Shown: positions 18,116 to 26,339 of the stretch, in pieces
Position numbering within the stretch: position 1 is the stretch's first letter
Layout of the letters: each line of letters opens with the position of its first letter
Source of the DNA: Actinorugispora endophytica
GTDB lineage: Bacteria; Actinomycetota; Actinomycetes; Streptosporangiales; Streptosporangiaceae
Length of the DNA: 64,000 nucleotides
NCBI RefSeq assembly: GCF_004363075.1
Contig: NZ_SNYN01000006.1
Span: forward strand, 210,044-274,043
Direction: 5' to 3'
The notes under the pieces: generated by a model
Told to the model about the DNA's origin: nothing
The model's input: the letters and a program-made list of their open reading frames with translations, nothing else
The model's database searches: none
Program-made: the position numbers and the translations under genes

Positions 18116-19229
18116 CATCCGCGACGCGGTCGCCGAACTGTACGCCACAGGGGAGACGTTCGCGCTGGCCACCGTGGTCGACACCTACCGCAGCTCACCC
18201 AGGGAGGCGGGGGCGGCCATGGCGGTCGGCGCCTCGGGAGAGGTCGTGGGCAGCGTGTCGGGAGGCTGCGTGGAGGGCGCGGTCTACGAACTGGCCCAGG
18301 AGGTCATCGCCACGGGGACCCCGGTGCGCCGACGCTACGGCGTCAGCGATGACGACGCCTTCGCCGTCGGCCTGACCTGCGGGGGAACCCTGCACGTCCT
18401 CGTCGAGCCGATCGACCCGGCCCGCTGTCCGGGCCTGGACGACGTCGTCGCCGCGATCAACGGGCACCGGCCCGTCGCGGTGGCCACCGTCGCCTCGGGG
18501 CCGGAGCTGGGCGCGCGCCGCGTCGTCTGGCCGGACCGGGGCGAGGGGAGCCTGGGATCGGAGCGGCTGGACGCCGCGGTCGACGACGACGCGCTGGGCC
18601 TGCTCGCCCAGGGGCGCACCGGCATCCTCCGGTACGGGGCCGACGGCCAGCGGCGCGGCGACGAGCTGGAGGTGTTCGTGCAGTCCTTCGCCCCGGCCCC
18701 GCGCATGCTCGTCTTCGGCGCCATCGACTTCGCGGCCGCGGTCGCCGACATCGGCGCGTACCTGGGCTACCGGGTGACCGTGTGCGACGCCCGGCCGGTG
18801 TTCGCCACCGCCAAGCGCTTCCCCCGGGCGGACGAGGTCGTGGTGAAGTGGCCGCACGTCTACCTCGGCGAGATCGCCGCGGAGATCGACGAGCGGACCG
18901 CGGTCTGCGTGCTCACCCACGATCCCAAGTTCGACGTGCCGGTGCTCAAGGCGGCGTTGTCCACCCGGGCCGGGTACATCGGGGCGATGGGCAGCCGCCG
19001 CACCCACGAGGACCGCCTGGAGCGGCTGCGCGAGGTGGGGGTCACCGAGGAGCAGGTGGCCCGGCTGCGCTCCCCGATCGGGCTGGACCTGGGCGCGCGC
19101 ACCCCCGAGGAGACGGCCGTGTCCATCGCCGCGGAGCTGGTCCAGACCCGGTGGGGCGGCAGCGGGCGCCCGCTCACCACGGGTTCGGGGCCCATCCACC
19201 ACGCGCCCCTGGCGCGCAGCCTCATCTGA
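18108..19229 (+). CDS. XdhC/CoxI-family molybdenum cofactor insertion protein
   Basis: A 373-aa protein. The N-terminal CoxI domain has FALATVVDTYRSSPREAGAA and GEVVGSVSGGCVEGAVYELA, the latter with the conserved SGGCVE motif whose Cys is implicated in cofactor handling. The C-terminal XdhC Rossmann domain has RMLVFGAIDFAAAVADIGAY, VCDARPVFATAKRFPRADEV, GYIGAMGSRRTHEDRLERLR and [20 protein letters not shown]. In xanthine dehydrogenase and CO dehydrogenase systems this protein binds and sulfurates the molybdenum cofactor before insertion. It overlaps the CoxE-like gene by 8 nt. An 18-bp perfect palindrome at 19275-19292 follows at a distance of 46 nt. Confidence 0.9.
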   Translation: MRDIRDAVAELYATGETFALATVVDTYRSSPREAGAAMAVGASGEVVGSVSGGCVEGAVYELAQEVIATGTPVRRRYGVSDDDAFAVGLTCGGTLHVLVEPIDPARCPGLDDVVAAINGHRPVAVATVASGPELGARRVVWPDRGEGSLGSERLDAAVDDDALGLLAQGRTGILRYGADGQRRGDELEVFVQSFAPAPRMLVFGAIDFAAAVADIGAYLGYRVTVCDARPVFATAKRFPRADEVVVKWPHVYLGEIAAEIDERTAVCVLTHDPKFDVPVLKAALSTRAGYIGAMGSRRTHEDRLERLREVGVTEEQVARLRSPIGLDLGARTPEETAVSIAAELVQTRWGGSGRPLTTGSGPIHHAPLARSLI

Positions 19230-19274
19230 CGCGCGGCCGCGGGCGGGCCGGAACCGGAACGGGAGGGGAAGACC

Positions 19275-19292
19275 CTGGCCGGATCCGGCCAG
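19275..19292. terminator. Short perfect palindrome after xdhC-like gene
   Basis: CTGGCCGGATCCGGCCAG is an exact palindrome 46 nt after the xdhC-like stop. It could be a terminator stem without a T-tract or a protein-binding site. The remainder of 19230-19386 shows an A+T-richer stretch near 19341-19359 that may hold a promoter for the next gene. Confidence 0.3.
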
Positions 19293-19386
19293 CACGGCCT
19301 GTGGTGTGAGCGGCCCGATGGGGTAAGGCTTCGCCTTCTCGGATAGATACGTTGCTTATGGGCGGTTCAGGGCGGAGGACGGGCTG

Positions 19387-20037
19387 ATGGGACCGCCGAC
19401 CGATGCGTGGCATCATCGCGGGATGAACACCACGCGCGCGCAATCCCCCGACCGCAGTGTCATCGCTGGTCTGCTGCTGGCCGCGGGCCAGGGCAGCCGA
19501 CTGGGCGTTCCCAAGGCGCTGCTGGAAGTGGCCGGCGAGCGGCTGGTCGACCGTGGCGTGCGCACCCTGCGTGAGGGCGGATGCGACCCGGTCTACGTGG
19601 TGACCGGGGCGGCAGAGGTGGCCGTGGACGGCGCGTCCGGGGTGCACAACCCCGACTGGGACAGCGGGATGGGCTCGTCGCTGCGGGCCGGGCTGGACGT
19701 CCTGTCCGAGGAGGTCGAGGCCGTCGTCATCGCGCTGACGGACCAGCCCCTGGTGTCTCCGCCCGCGGTGCGCAGACTCGTGGACGCCTTCGACGGCGGC
19801 GCCCGCGCGGTCGTGGCGACCTACGCGGGGAACCCCCGCAACCCCGTGCTGCTGGCCCGCGAGCACTGGCCGAGCGTGCACGCCCTGGCCGAGGGCGACG
19901 TCGGCGCGCGCCCCTTCCTGCGCGCCTACTCGCACCTGGTCACGGAGATCCCCTGCGACGACGTGGCCCGTCCCGACGACATCGACACCCCCGAGGACCT
20001 GGCCCGCCTCCGGGAGCTCTGCGAACCCCGGCAGTAG
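19387..20037 (+). CDS. MobA/MocA-type nucleotidyltransferase (Mo-cofactor cytidylyltransferase-like)
   Basis: A 216-aa NTP transferase. The signature GLLLAAGQGSRLGVPKALLEV (about residues 28-48) is the MobA-like pyrophosphorylase loop. The metal-binding Asp lies in IALTDQPLVSPPAVRR, and GNPRNPVLLAREHWP, GDVGARPFLRAY and DDIDTPEDLARL are typical of MocA/CoxC-like cytidylyltransferases that make the molybdopterin cytosine dinucleotide cofactor of CO dehydrogenase-type enzymes. ATG 19387 has GGAGG 8 nt upstream; an internal ATG at 19423 (MNTTRAQSPDRSV) would give the more usual short N-terminus. It follows the coxD/coxE/xdhC-like operon after 157 nt, completing a maturation set. CTP specificity is inferred from context. 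Confidence 0.82.
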   Translation: MGPPTDAWHHRGMNTTRAQSPDRSVIAGLLLAAGQGSRLGVPKALLEVAGERLVDRGVRTLREGGCDPVYVVTGAAEVAVDGASGVHNPDWDSGMGSSLRAGLDVLSEEVEAVVIALTDQPLVSPPAVRRLVDAFDGGARAVVATYAGNPRNPVLLAREHWPSVHALAEGDVGARPFLRAYSHLVTEIPCDDVARPDDIDTPEDLARLRELCEPRQ

Positions 20038-20064
20038 GGACCGGGCAGAAGACCCCTGTGGGGA

Positions 20065-20140
20065 CTCCCGTTGCTCTCGGCCTTCCCGGGGTCCCCACCA
20101 TCTCCGAGGCCCCGGAAAGGTCACGATCAGCGAGGAGAAC
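20065..20140. repeat. Intergenic palindromic repeat (hairpin family), degenerate copy 2
   Basis: An imperfect inverted repeat with left arm ending CTTCCCGGGGTCCCC and right arm starting GAGGCCCCGGAAAGG, a loop of about 9 nt and outer GATCAGCGAGGA. It matches the family core of the perfect copy at 9386-9459, with several mismatches between arms. It directly follows the mocA-like stop codon. Confidence 0.65.
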
Positions 20141-20160
20141 GAGCACCTCCTACGGAGGTT

Positions 20161-20380
20161 CCGGCGCGGGGGTGGATTCGGGCACCGGTGGTTTTGTTGA
20201 CGGTCGTGGGCTTTCTGCCCGTTTCGGGGCCGGGAAGGGCAGAAGGCCCAAGGCCGTCAACGGAACCCTCACGCAACGGACGTCGTGGGCGCGGCCCCGA
20301 CCCGCACCCGCCGTCGCCGCCCGCCGTGACAGGCCCCGAGCGGACCCCGACCCGACAGAGCCCCGACCACCCCCGCGCCG
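20161..20380. repeat. MITE-like intergenic element, copy 1 (220 bp)
   Basis: Bounded by terminal inverted repeats CCGGCGCGGGGGTGG (20161-20175) and CCACCCCCGCGCCG (20367-20380). Inside is a hairpin whose 25-nt arms (20196-20220 and 20237-20261) match at 22 positions. The right flank (ACGGAACCCTCACGCAACGG, then GTGGGCGCGGCCCCGACCCG) is shared almost word for word with copies at 27698-28121 and 35893-36163. No protein is encoded. It sits between convergent genes and fills most of the 351-nt gap 20038-20388. Confidence 0.8.
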
Positions 20381-20388
20381 AAGGTCCC

Positions 20389-21300
20389 CTAGCGCGGCGG
20401 GGTCGAGGTGATGCCGTAGGACGACCCGGTGTGCTCGCCCGGGGCCAGGGCGATGACGTCGGTGCCGGTCGCGAAGGCGTTGGGAGGGCAGGTCATCGGC
20501 TCCACCGCCAGGTGCCGCCGGCGTTCGGGGCCGGGGCGGTCGGCGCTGAAGACCTGGATCCACGGGTAGCTGTCGTCGCACCACAGGCCCACCGCCGAGG
20601 ACTCGTCGCTCAGCACCGTCCAGATGCGGCCGTCCCCACTCGTGCTCAGCCCGGTGAAGGCGGTGTCCAGCACGGTCTCCCCGACACGGCGCGCGGAGCG
20701 GAAGTCGTACCCGGTGCCCGCGACGGACCGCGCCGGGCCCGTGGGCAGCAGCCGGTCGTCGGTGGGCAGCCACTCCGAGGCCGGGAGCAGCAGGGTGGTC
20801 TCGTCCACCGGCCGGTCCAGGGTGAGGAAGTTGTGGGTGCCGTGGCCGTAGGGCGCGGTCCGGTCGCCGGTGTTGTGCGCCTCGATCCGCGTCGTCAGGC
20901 CCTGGTCGGCGTCGAGCGCGTAGCGCACCGAGAGCTCCAGCTGGAACGGGTAGCCCGCGGAGCCCTCCAGGTGGAGGGAGAACACCGCGGAGGCCGGCGT
21001 GATCTCGCTCGGCTTCCAGGGCAGGGACCGGGTGAGGCCGTGGATGGCGTTGTCCAGGGCGGGCTCGTTGAGCTCCAGCTGGTACTCGGCGCCGTCGAAG
21101 GCGTACCGGCCCCGGTCGATCCGGTTCGGCCAGGGGATCAGGACCTGGCCCTGCGAGAGCTGGGGGCGGCCCTCGGGGTACCCCCAGACGAGGTCCCGCC
21201 CGTCCCGGGACAGGGTGCGCAGTGCCGCGCCGAGCGGGTCCACCACGGCCCGGTATCCGCCGGCCCCCAGTTCGATCGTCGGGTGTTGGTTCCCGCTCAT
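20389..21300 (-). CDS. Aldose 1-epimerase (galactose mutarotase) family protein
   Basis: Interconverts alpha and beta anomers of hexoses. The protein is 303 aa from ATG 21300. Family features in order: ALRTLSRDGRDLVWGYPEG, LIPWPNRIDRGRYAFDGAEY, NAIHGLTRSLPW (substrate-binding His), TAPYGHGTHNFLTLDR (catalytic His), DDSYPWIQVFSADRPG and AVEPMTCPPNAFATGTD with the catalytic Glu in EPMTCPP. These match the actinobacterial epimerases of unassigned sugar specificity (YihR/GalM-like group). It is monocistronic and leftward, with its stop 9 nt from the MITE-like element; the kinase-like gene lies upstream on the same strand, so co-transcription is possible but separated by a hairpin. Confidence 0.9.
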   Translation of the reverse strand: MSGNQHPTIELGAGGYRAVVDPLGAALRTLSRDGRDLVWGYPEGRPQLSQGQVLIPWPNRIDRGRYAFDGAEYQLELNEPALDNAIHGLTRSLPWKPSEITPASAVFSLHLEGSAGYPFQLELSVRYALDADQGLTTRIEAHNTGDRTAPYGHGTHNFLTLDRPVDETTLLLPASEWLPTDDRLLPTGPARSVAGTGYDFRSARRVGETVLDTAFTGLSTSGDGRIWTVLSDESSAVGLWCDDSYPWIQVFSADRPGPERRRHLAVEPMTCPPNAFATGTDVIALAPGEHTGSSYGITSTPPR

Positions 21301-21429
21301 TCCTACCGCCGTTCTAGATGTTTGGCGCCCAGCGGGCCGTTGGTGAGAACAGCCCGGTTCCGCTCTTCGGAAACTACTACGGTAAGGGCTTTCCCTGCGC
21401 TTCCCGTGCTTCTTCGAGAGCTCCGGGTT

Positions 21430-21474
21430 CCCCGGCCCTCCTCGTCCGCGGTCTGCTCCGCGAAGGGGCCGGGG
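21430..21474 (-). terminator. Hairpin after the kinase-like gene
   Basis: CCCCGGCCC (21430-21438) and GGGCCGGGG (21466-21474) form a 9-bp stem with a structured loop immediately after the minus-strand stop at 21476. No T-tract follows, so the terminator call is tentative. Confidence 0.35.
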
Positions 21475-21475
21475 A

Positions 21476-24097
21476 TCAGCCCGTCAGCATCGTGTACGGG
21501 ATCAGTGCCCCCATGAACAGGAAGAACACCCCGTTGGCGAGCAGCCGGACACCGACCAGGACGCTGCCCGCGACCGCGAGGCGGTACGCGACGAGCCGGG
21601 TCCGGGCCTTGCGGTGCGCGTTGGCCGCGACGCGGCCGAGGAAGAGCAGCCCCAGGCCCAGCAGGACCGGGAACCACCACACCAGGCCGACCCCGCCCGG
21701 GATCAGGCCCAGCAGCGAGGACGCCAGGTCCGCCAGCGCGCTGATCGGGGCGCTGTCGCGGAACGTCTGAAGGCCGGAGAGCGTCCCCGCGACCCACTCC
21801 TGGTCGCTGAACAGCCCGCCCCCGGACTCCCACAACCACAGCCCCACGCCGTCCAGGACGCCCGCGAACGCGGCGGGGCGGGCGAAGCGGCGGCAGTTCC
21901 CGGCCTTCATCGCGCGCTGCACCTGGTCCATGCCGCGCTGGACGCGGCGGGCCTCGCGCCGGCGCCTGCGCTCGGCGCGCGCCGCGTCGCGCTGGTCGCC
22001 CGGGCCGGGGCGGCCCCACGGCGAGTAGGGCGGGACGGCGCCGTCCCGCCGACCGGACGCGTCGGCGCGGCGCTCGTCGATCATCCCCGAGACCCGGCTT
22101 CGGGTGCCGGTCCAGCCCTCGCCGACCGCGGTGGTGAACCGCGTCCAGCGGTCCTGCCGCCGCTCGCGGGCGGCGGCGCGGTCGCGGTCGCGTTCGGCGG
22201 CCCCGGCCTGCACCGCGCTGGGCAGCAGCAGCACCGCGGTGACCAGGGCCGCGTTCGTGGCCTGCGCGCCCTTGGCGCCGCGCAGCGCGGTGTCGCGCTG
22301 CCCGCTCCACCACTGGGCGCGGGGCGCGTCGCTGCGCTGGCCCGGACGCCAGGACTGGGCCCGCAGCAGGGACCTGTACCGGCCCGTGGCCTCGGGGTCC
22401 AGCACGAGCTCGGTGGCGCGCGCCCAGGCCGCCTCCCAGTGGTGCTCCTCGGGGCGGGTGAAGCCCGCGGTGCGCGCCAGCCGGTCCACGGTGGAGCGGG
22501 CCTCGCGCATGATGAGCGGGACCTCGTGCTGGACCCGCTCCAGCAGGACGCACCGGTTGGTGCCCTGGGCGCGGCACTCGGCGTGGTCGCACCAGTGCCG
22601 GGCCGCCGACCCCAGCGCCCCGAACTCGACCGCCTCGCGCAGCGCCGCGTGCCTGCTGCCCTCGCCGACGGCCAGGGCCAGGACCCCCTCGGCGCTCACC
22701 TCGTGGCCGCGGTAGCGGGGGGCCAGGCCGGGGACGAACTGGGCGGCCAGCGCGCTGATCGCCGCGTGCGCGCGCTCGGGGTGGTCGTTCACCTGGGTCA
22801 GGTGGGCACGGTCGAAGGTGAAGTCGCGCACCTCCCGGTCCAGCCAGGTGCGCAGGATCTGGTTGTGCGTGCGCAGCCAGACGGCGCCCTTGTCGGAGCG
22901 GTCCATCAGGTCGAAGGCGAGGCTGGGCGGGTCGTCGTGGGAGACCCCCGCGAAGGTGACGGGGGCGTGCCGCCGCGGCCGGGACACCTGCGGGCGCTCG
23001 CCCCGCAGCCACTGGCGCACCTCGGCGTCGCCCCAGCGCGCGTCGGGGACGGGGGTGAGCAGGCCGCGCACGAGCAGCCGCCAGTGGTCGTCCGCGACGG
23101 CGGAGACGTCCAGCTCGGTGTTGCGCGCGGTCAGCCAGTTCTCGCCGCGCGGAGGGCGGCGCCCGGTGACCATCTCGTGCGCCATGACGCCCAGCGACCA
23201 CCACGCGGCCGGGGCCTCCCGGCGGCCCTCGATGACCTCGGGGGCCGCGTAGTCCTCGGTGACGGCCAGCCCGCCGTAGACCCGGCTCATGGTGGCGCGC
23301 ACCGCCCCGCCGAAGTCGGTCAGCGCGAACACCGGCGGGTCCAGGCTCCGGACCAGCAGGTTCTCCGGCTTGACGTCGGTGTGGTTGTGCTGCAGCGACT
23401 CCTGCCAGTGGTGCAGGCAGTCGGCGACGGCCTCGACGACCGCGCGGGCCCGCTCGTCGGGGAGCGGGGCCTGGTCGATGAGCGCCCGCAGGGAGCCCTC
23501 GGCGAAGTACTCCTGGGCCTCCCAGGCGATCTCTTCGCCCCAGGAGGTGCGCGCGCGGCCGTAGCCGTGGATGGCGGGGGTGTGCGGGTCGGTCGAGCCG
23601 CGGGCGCGCAGGCGGTCCAGCAGTTCGCGGTTGATGTCGTGGCCGGGCCGGTACAGCTTCAGGGCGATCCGGCGCCCCGTCTCGCCCTCGGCCACCGGTT
23701 CGGCCAGGTAGACCACTGCCTCGCCGCCGTTGCCGATGTAGCCCTGGACGTTGTAGACCGCCCGCAGCTCGGCGGGGATGGCGTACTCGAGCTCGCTGGC
23801 CGGGCCCTCCACGACCCGCCAGGTCAGCCGGGTGAACCAGCGCAGGAGGGGGCCCAGGAGCCGTTGCCACCAGGGCGCCCGACCGGGCCCGGCGGGACCG
23901 GTCCCGCCGAGGCGCCGCGTGCGCGGCTCCAGGACGGCGGTGCGGGTCGGGTCCCCGCCGGCCGGGGACACGCCGGGCCGCAGCAGGGCGGTCATCCGGC
24001 GGGTCAGCCCCGCGCCGGGGGCGATCCTGGTGGTCGGCCCGGTGGGGTCGATCCTGCGGGTGCGCGCGTTCGGGTCGGTCGGTTCGGGAGCTGCCAT
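21476..24097 (-). CDS. Membrane-anchored Ser/Thr protein kinase-like protein
   Basis: An 873-aa protein. After about 100 unordered residues comes a protein-kinase domain (about 115-365): glycine loop GYIGNGGEAVVYLAEP, Lys147 in RIALKLYRPG, catalytic loop HNHTDVKPENLLV (Asp241, Lys243, Asn246), DFGGAV at 261-266, DYAAPEVIEG and WWSLGVMAHEMVTGRRPP. The Arg of the usual HRD motif is Thr, making it a non-RD kinase; metal and phosphate ligands are kept. Residues 400-560 are a distinct helical region with a Cys cluster (Cys503, Cys508, Cys516). Hydrophobic segments occur near residue 610, at about 785-815 and at 830-873, so the C-terminus is membrane-bound. Substrate unknown. The start at ATG 24097 is the first in frame. 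It is divergent from the CoA-transferase gene at 24350. Confidence 0.8.
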   Translation of the reverse strand: MAAPEPTDPNARTRRIDPTGPTTRIAPGAGLTRRMTALLRPGVSPAGGDPTRTAVLEPRTRRLGGTGPAGPGRAPWWQRLLGPLLRWFTRLTWRVVEGPASELEYAIPAELRAVYNVQGYIGNGGEAVVYLAEPVAEGETGRRIALKLYRPGHDINRELLDRLRARGSTDPHTPAIHGYGRARTSWGEEIAWEAQEYFAEGSLRALIDQAPLPDERARAVVEAVADCLHHWQESLQHNHTDVKPENLLVRSLDPPVFALTDFGGAVRATMSRVYGGLAVTEDYAAPEVIEGRREAPAAWWSLGVMAHEMVTGRRPPRGENWLTARNTELDVSAVADDHWRLLVRGLLTPVPDARWGDAEVRQWLRGERPQVSRPRRHAPVTFAGVSHDDPPSLAFDLMDRSDKGAVWLRTHNQILRTWLDREVRDFTFDRAHLTQVNDHPERAHAAISALAAQFVPGLAPRYRGHEVSAEGVLALAVGEGSRHAALREAVEFGALGSAARHWCDHAECRAQGTNRCVLLERVQHEVPLIMREARSTVDRLARTAGFTRPEEHHWEAAWARATELVLDPEATGRYRSLLRAQSWRPGQRSDAPRAQWWSGQRDTALRGAKGAQATNAALVTAVLLLPSAVQAGAAERDRDRAAARERRQDRWTRFTTAVGEGWTGTRSRVSGMIDERRADASGRRDGAVPPYSPWGRPGPGDQRDAARAERRRRREARRVQRGMDQVQRAMKAGNCRRFARPAAFAGVLDGVGLWLWESGGGLFSDQEWVAGTLSGLQTFRDSAPISALADLASSLLGLIPGGVGLVWWFPVLLGLGLLFLGRVAANAHRKARTRLVAYRLAVAGSVLVGVRLLANGVFFLFMGALIPYTMLTG

Positions 24098-24269
24098 CGT
24101 GGAAGCGATGTCTTTCCGGTGGTCGGTGGGTCGGCTGATACGCCGGGCCCCTCTCAGCGTAGGCGACGGGCGGTCGGCGCACCGGTCGGGAAGACCCTGG
24201 TGTTTCCCTTAGATCCCCATCAGGCCACAAAGGTTCCCGGACGGTAGCCTCCCCGCAGCGGGCGGGGGC

Positions 24270-24312
24270 TTGTCCGCTTTCGGCCAACTGGCTAGATTGG
24301 CCCAGTGGCTAG
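24270..24312 (+). promoter_or_regulatory. Promoter with TGGCTAG direct repeats
   Basis: TTGTCC (24270-24275), a 17-nt spacer and TAGATT (24293-24298) form a good sigma-70-type promoter. Two direct repeats TGGCTAG (24289-24295 and 24306-24312) lie over the -10 and the expected start, 17 nt apart, and ATTGG/CCAAT half-sites flank the second. This looks like a repressor-binding region for the CoA-transferase gene that follows. Confidence 0.55.
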
Positions 24313-24349
24313 TCCAATGGCGGAGTGGTTGAGGTGAAGGAGGCGCCCA

Positions 24350-25546
24350 GTGGTGGGTGAAGGCGGACCGCTGGCCGGTGTCGTGGTCCTGGATCTGTCC
24401 CGGGCCCTCGCCGGTCCGCACGCGGCGATGATGCTGGGCGACCTGGGCGCGCGGGTGGTGAAGGTCGAGCAGCCCGGGACCGGTGACGACACCCGGGGCT
24501 GGGGGCCGCCCTTCGTCGGTCCCGACGACGAGCCCGTCAGCACCTACTTCCTGTCCTGCAACCGCAACAAGGAGTCCATCGAACTGGACCTGAAGTCCGA
24601 GGACGGCAGGACCCAGCTGACCCGGCTGGTCCGGGCCTCGGACGTGCTGGTGGAGAACTTCCGGCCGGGGGTGCTGGACCGGCTGGGCTTCTCCGTGGAG
24701 CGGCTGCACGAGCTCAACCCGCGCCTGGTGGTGTGCTCGATCAGCGGGTTCGGCCACGACGGCCCCGAGGGGGGCCGGGCCGGGTACGACCAGATCGCCC
24801 AGGGCGAGGCCGGACTGATGAGCATCACCGGGTCCTCGGCGGCCGAGCCCACCAAGGTCGGCGTGCCCATCGGGGACCTGCTCGCCGGGCTGCACGGCGC
24901 GTACGGCACGCTCAGCGCCCTCTACGAGCGCGAGCACACGGGCAGGGGGCGGGTCGTGCGCACCTCGCTGCTGTCCTCCATCGTCGGGGTGCACGCCTTC
25001 CAGGGAACCCGCTACACGGTCGCGGGCGAGGTGCCCCGGCCCATCGGCAACCACCACCCGTCCATCGCGCCGTACGGCGCGTTCGCCTGCGGCGAGGAGA
25101 TGCTCCAGGTGGCGGTGGCCAGCGAGGGGCAGTGGGCCAAGTTCGCGGGGCTGCTCGGGCTGGACGCGGAGGACCCGCGGTTCGCCCGCAACGCCGACCG
25201 GGTCGCCAACAGGGACGCGCTGACCGGCCTCATCGAGGCGGTGCTGGCCACCGGGGACAGGGACGAGTGGCTGAAGCGCATCGGCGCGATCGGCGTCCCG
25301 TGCGGCGCGATCCGCACCATCGACCAGGTCTACGAGTGGGAGCAGACCCGCTCCCAGGGGCTGCTGCTGGAGGTGGACCACCCGGTCCTGGGCCCGATCG
25401 AGCTGCCCGGCCCGCCGGTCCGCTTCGACGCCCACCCCGGCGAGGCGGCCGCCGGCCGCGTCGGCCACCGGCCGCCGCCCGGCCTGGGCGAGCACAACGA
25501 GAGCGTCCGCGCCTGGCTGGACGAACTGGACGCCGGGAGGGGTTAG
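24350..25546 (+). CDS. Class III (CaiB/BaiF) CoA-transferase
   Basis: A 398-aa CoA-transferase starting at GTG 24350, with AAGGAGG 6 nt upstream. Motifs: VVVLDLSRALAGPHAAMMLG, ARVVKVEQPGTGDDTRGWGP, CNRNKESIELDLKSEDGR, VENFRPGVLDRLGFSVERLH and AGYDQIAQGEAGLMSITGS, which contains the region of the catalytic aspartate. It is related to, but clearly distinct from, the enzyme at 895-2136: the two share the domain plan, but this one has an extra Asp/Glu-rich insert (GPDDEPVSTYF). Acyl substrate cannot be deduced; there is no dehydrogenase or ligase next to it. Monocistronic between the kinase-like gene and the yceI/marR pair. Confidence 0.85.
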   Translation: MVGEGGPLAGVVVLDLSRALAGPHAAMMLGDLGARVVKVEQPGTGDDTRGWGPPFVGPDDEPVSTYFLSCNRNKESIELDLKSEDGRTQLTRLVRASDVLVENFRPGVLDRLGFSVERLHELNPRLVVCSISGFGHDGPEGGRAGYDQIAQGEAGLMSITGSSAAEPTKVGVPIGDLLAGLHGAYGTLSALYEREHTGRGRVVRTSLLSSIVGVHAFQGTRYTVAGEVPRPIGNHHPSIAPYGAFACGEEMLQVAVASEGQWAKFAGLLGLDAEDPRFARNADRVANRDALTGLIEAVLATGDRDEWLKRIGAIGVPCGAIRTIDQVYEWEQTRSQGLLLEVDHPVLGPIELPGPPVRFDAHPGEAAAGRVGHRPPPGLGEHNESVRAWLDELDAGRG

Positions 25547-25569
25547 CGCTCCGGCCGGAGGCGTCTGTT

Positions 25570-25644
25570 CTCCCTGCTGATCTCGGCCTTCTCGGGGTCT
25601 CGACCGCCTCCGAGGCCCCGGAAACGTCAAGACCAGAAGGGGGA
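25570..25644. repeat. Intergenic palindromic repeat (hairpin family), copy 3
   Basis: Left arm 25570-25601 (ending TTCTCGGGGTCTC) and right arm 25612-25644 (starting GAGGCCCCGGAAACG) around a 10-nt loop GACCGCCTCC. The arms pair imperfectly at their outer ends. It lies 23 nt after the CoA-transferase stop and before the convergent yceI gene, so it may terminate from both sides. Confidence 0.75.
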
Positions 25645-25715
25645 CCACCACGAACCGGAGGCCGCCGACGTGCTGGTCGGCGGCCTCCGGGGACGCTGGA
25701 GGGGTCCTCCTGGGG

Positions 25716-26261
25716 TCAGCCCTGCTGGAGGGTGAACTCGGCGTCGATCTCGATCTTGATCTTGTCGCCCACGACCACGCCGCCGCCGTCCATCGGCATC
25801 TCGATGTCCACACCGAACTCCTTGCGGCTGATCTCGGTCTCGGCGTGGAAGCCGGCGCGGTTCATGCCGTAGGGGTCGATGGTGGAGCCGTTGAACTCCA
25901 GGGCCAGCTCCACCGGGCGGGTGTTGCCCTTGATGGTGAGGTCGCCGGTCAGGACGAAGTCGTCGCCCTTCCGAGCCGCGCCGGTCGAGACGAAGGCGAA
26001 CTCCGGGTAGGTCTCGACGTGGAAGAAGTCCGCCGAGCGGATGTGCTCGTCGCGCTGCGGCTGGTTGGTGTTGATCGAGGTGGCGTCGATCGTGGCGGTC
26101 ACCGAGGACTGGAACGGGTCCTCGGCGACGGTCAGAGTGGCGTCGAACTTCTCGAAGCGGCCGCGGACCTTGCTGACCATCATGTGGCGCACGGAGAAGC
26201 CGACCTCCGAGTGCGCGGCGTCGATGGTCCAGGTGCCCGGAAGGAGCTTCTGCTCGGCCAT
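25716..26261 (-). CDS. YceI-family isoprenoid-binding-like protein
   Basis: A 181-aa YceI-domain protein. ATG 26261 (MAEQKLLPGTWTIDAAHSEV) is preferred to an ATG nine codons upstream because GGGGGA precedes it and the domain begins at once. Signatures: TWTIDAAHSEVGFSVRHMMV, GRFEKFDATLTVAEDPFQSS, EHIRSADFFHVETYPEFAFV, LTGDLTIKGNTRPVELALEF and FHAETEISRKEFGVDIEMPM. The fold is a lipocalin-like barrel that binds polyisoprenoid chains in characterised homologues. No signal peptide, so this member stays in the cytoplasm. It is divergent from a marR gene; the promoter region between them carries a short palindrome at the expected start of transcription, making it the likely regulated target. Confidence 0.9.
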   Translation of the reverse strand: MAEQKLLPGTWTIDAAHSEVGFSVRHMMVSKVRGRFEKFDATLTVAEDPFQSSVTATIDATSINTNQPQRDEHIRSADFFHVETYPEFAFVSTGAARKGDDFVLTGDLTIKGNTRPVELALEFNGSTIDPYGMNRAGFHAETEISRKEFGVDIEMPMDGGGVVVGDKIKIEIDAEFTLQQG

Positions 26262-26339
26262 GGTGTCCCCCAGCGTGTGTCGTCTCAAGGTGGATCGGGG
26301 GCGGCGTGTCCGGTGTCGGCCACCGCATCCCCGAAAGAA

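Noticed and set aside
18195..19295. Minus-strand frame opposite the xdhC-like gene
   Set aside because: Antisense shadow; low complexity, no motifs, and the opposite strand has complete CoxI and XdhC signatures.
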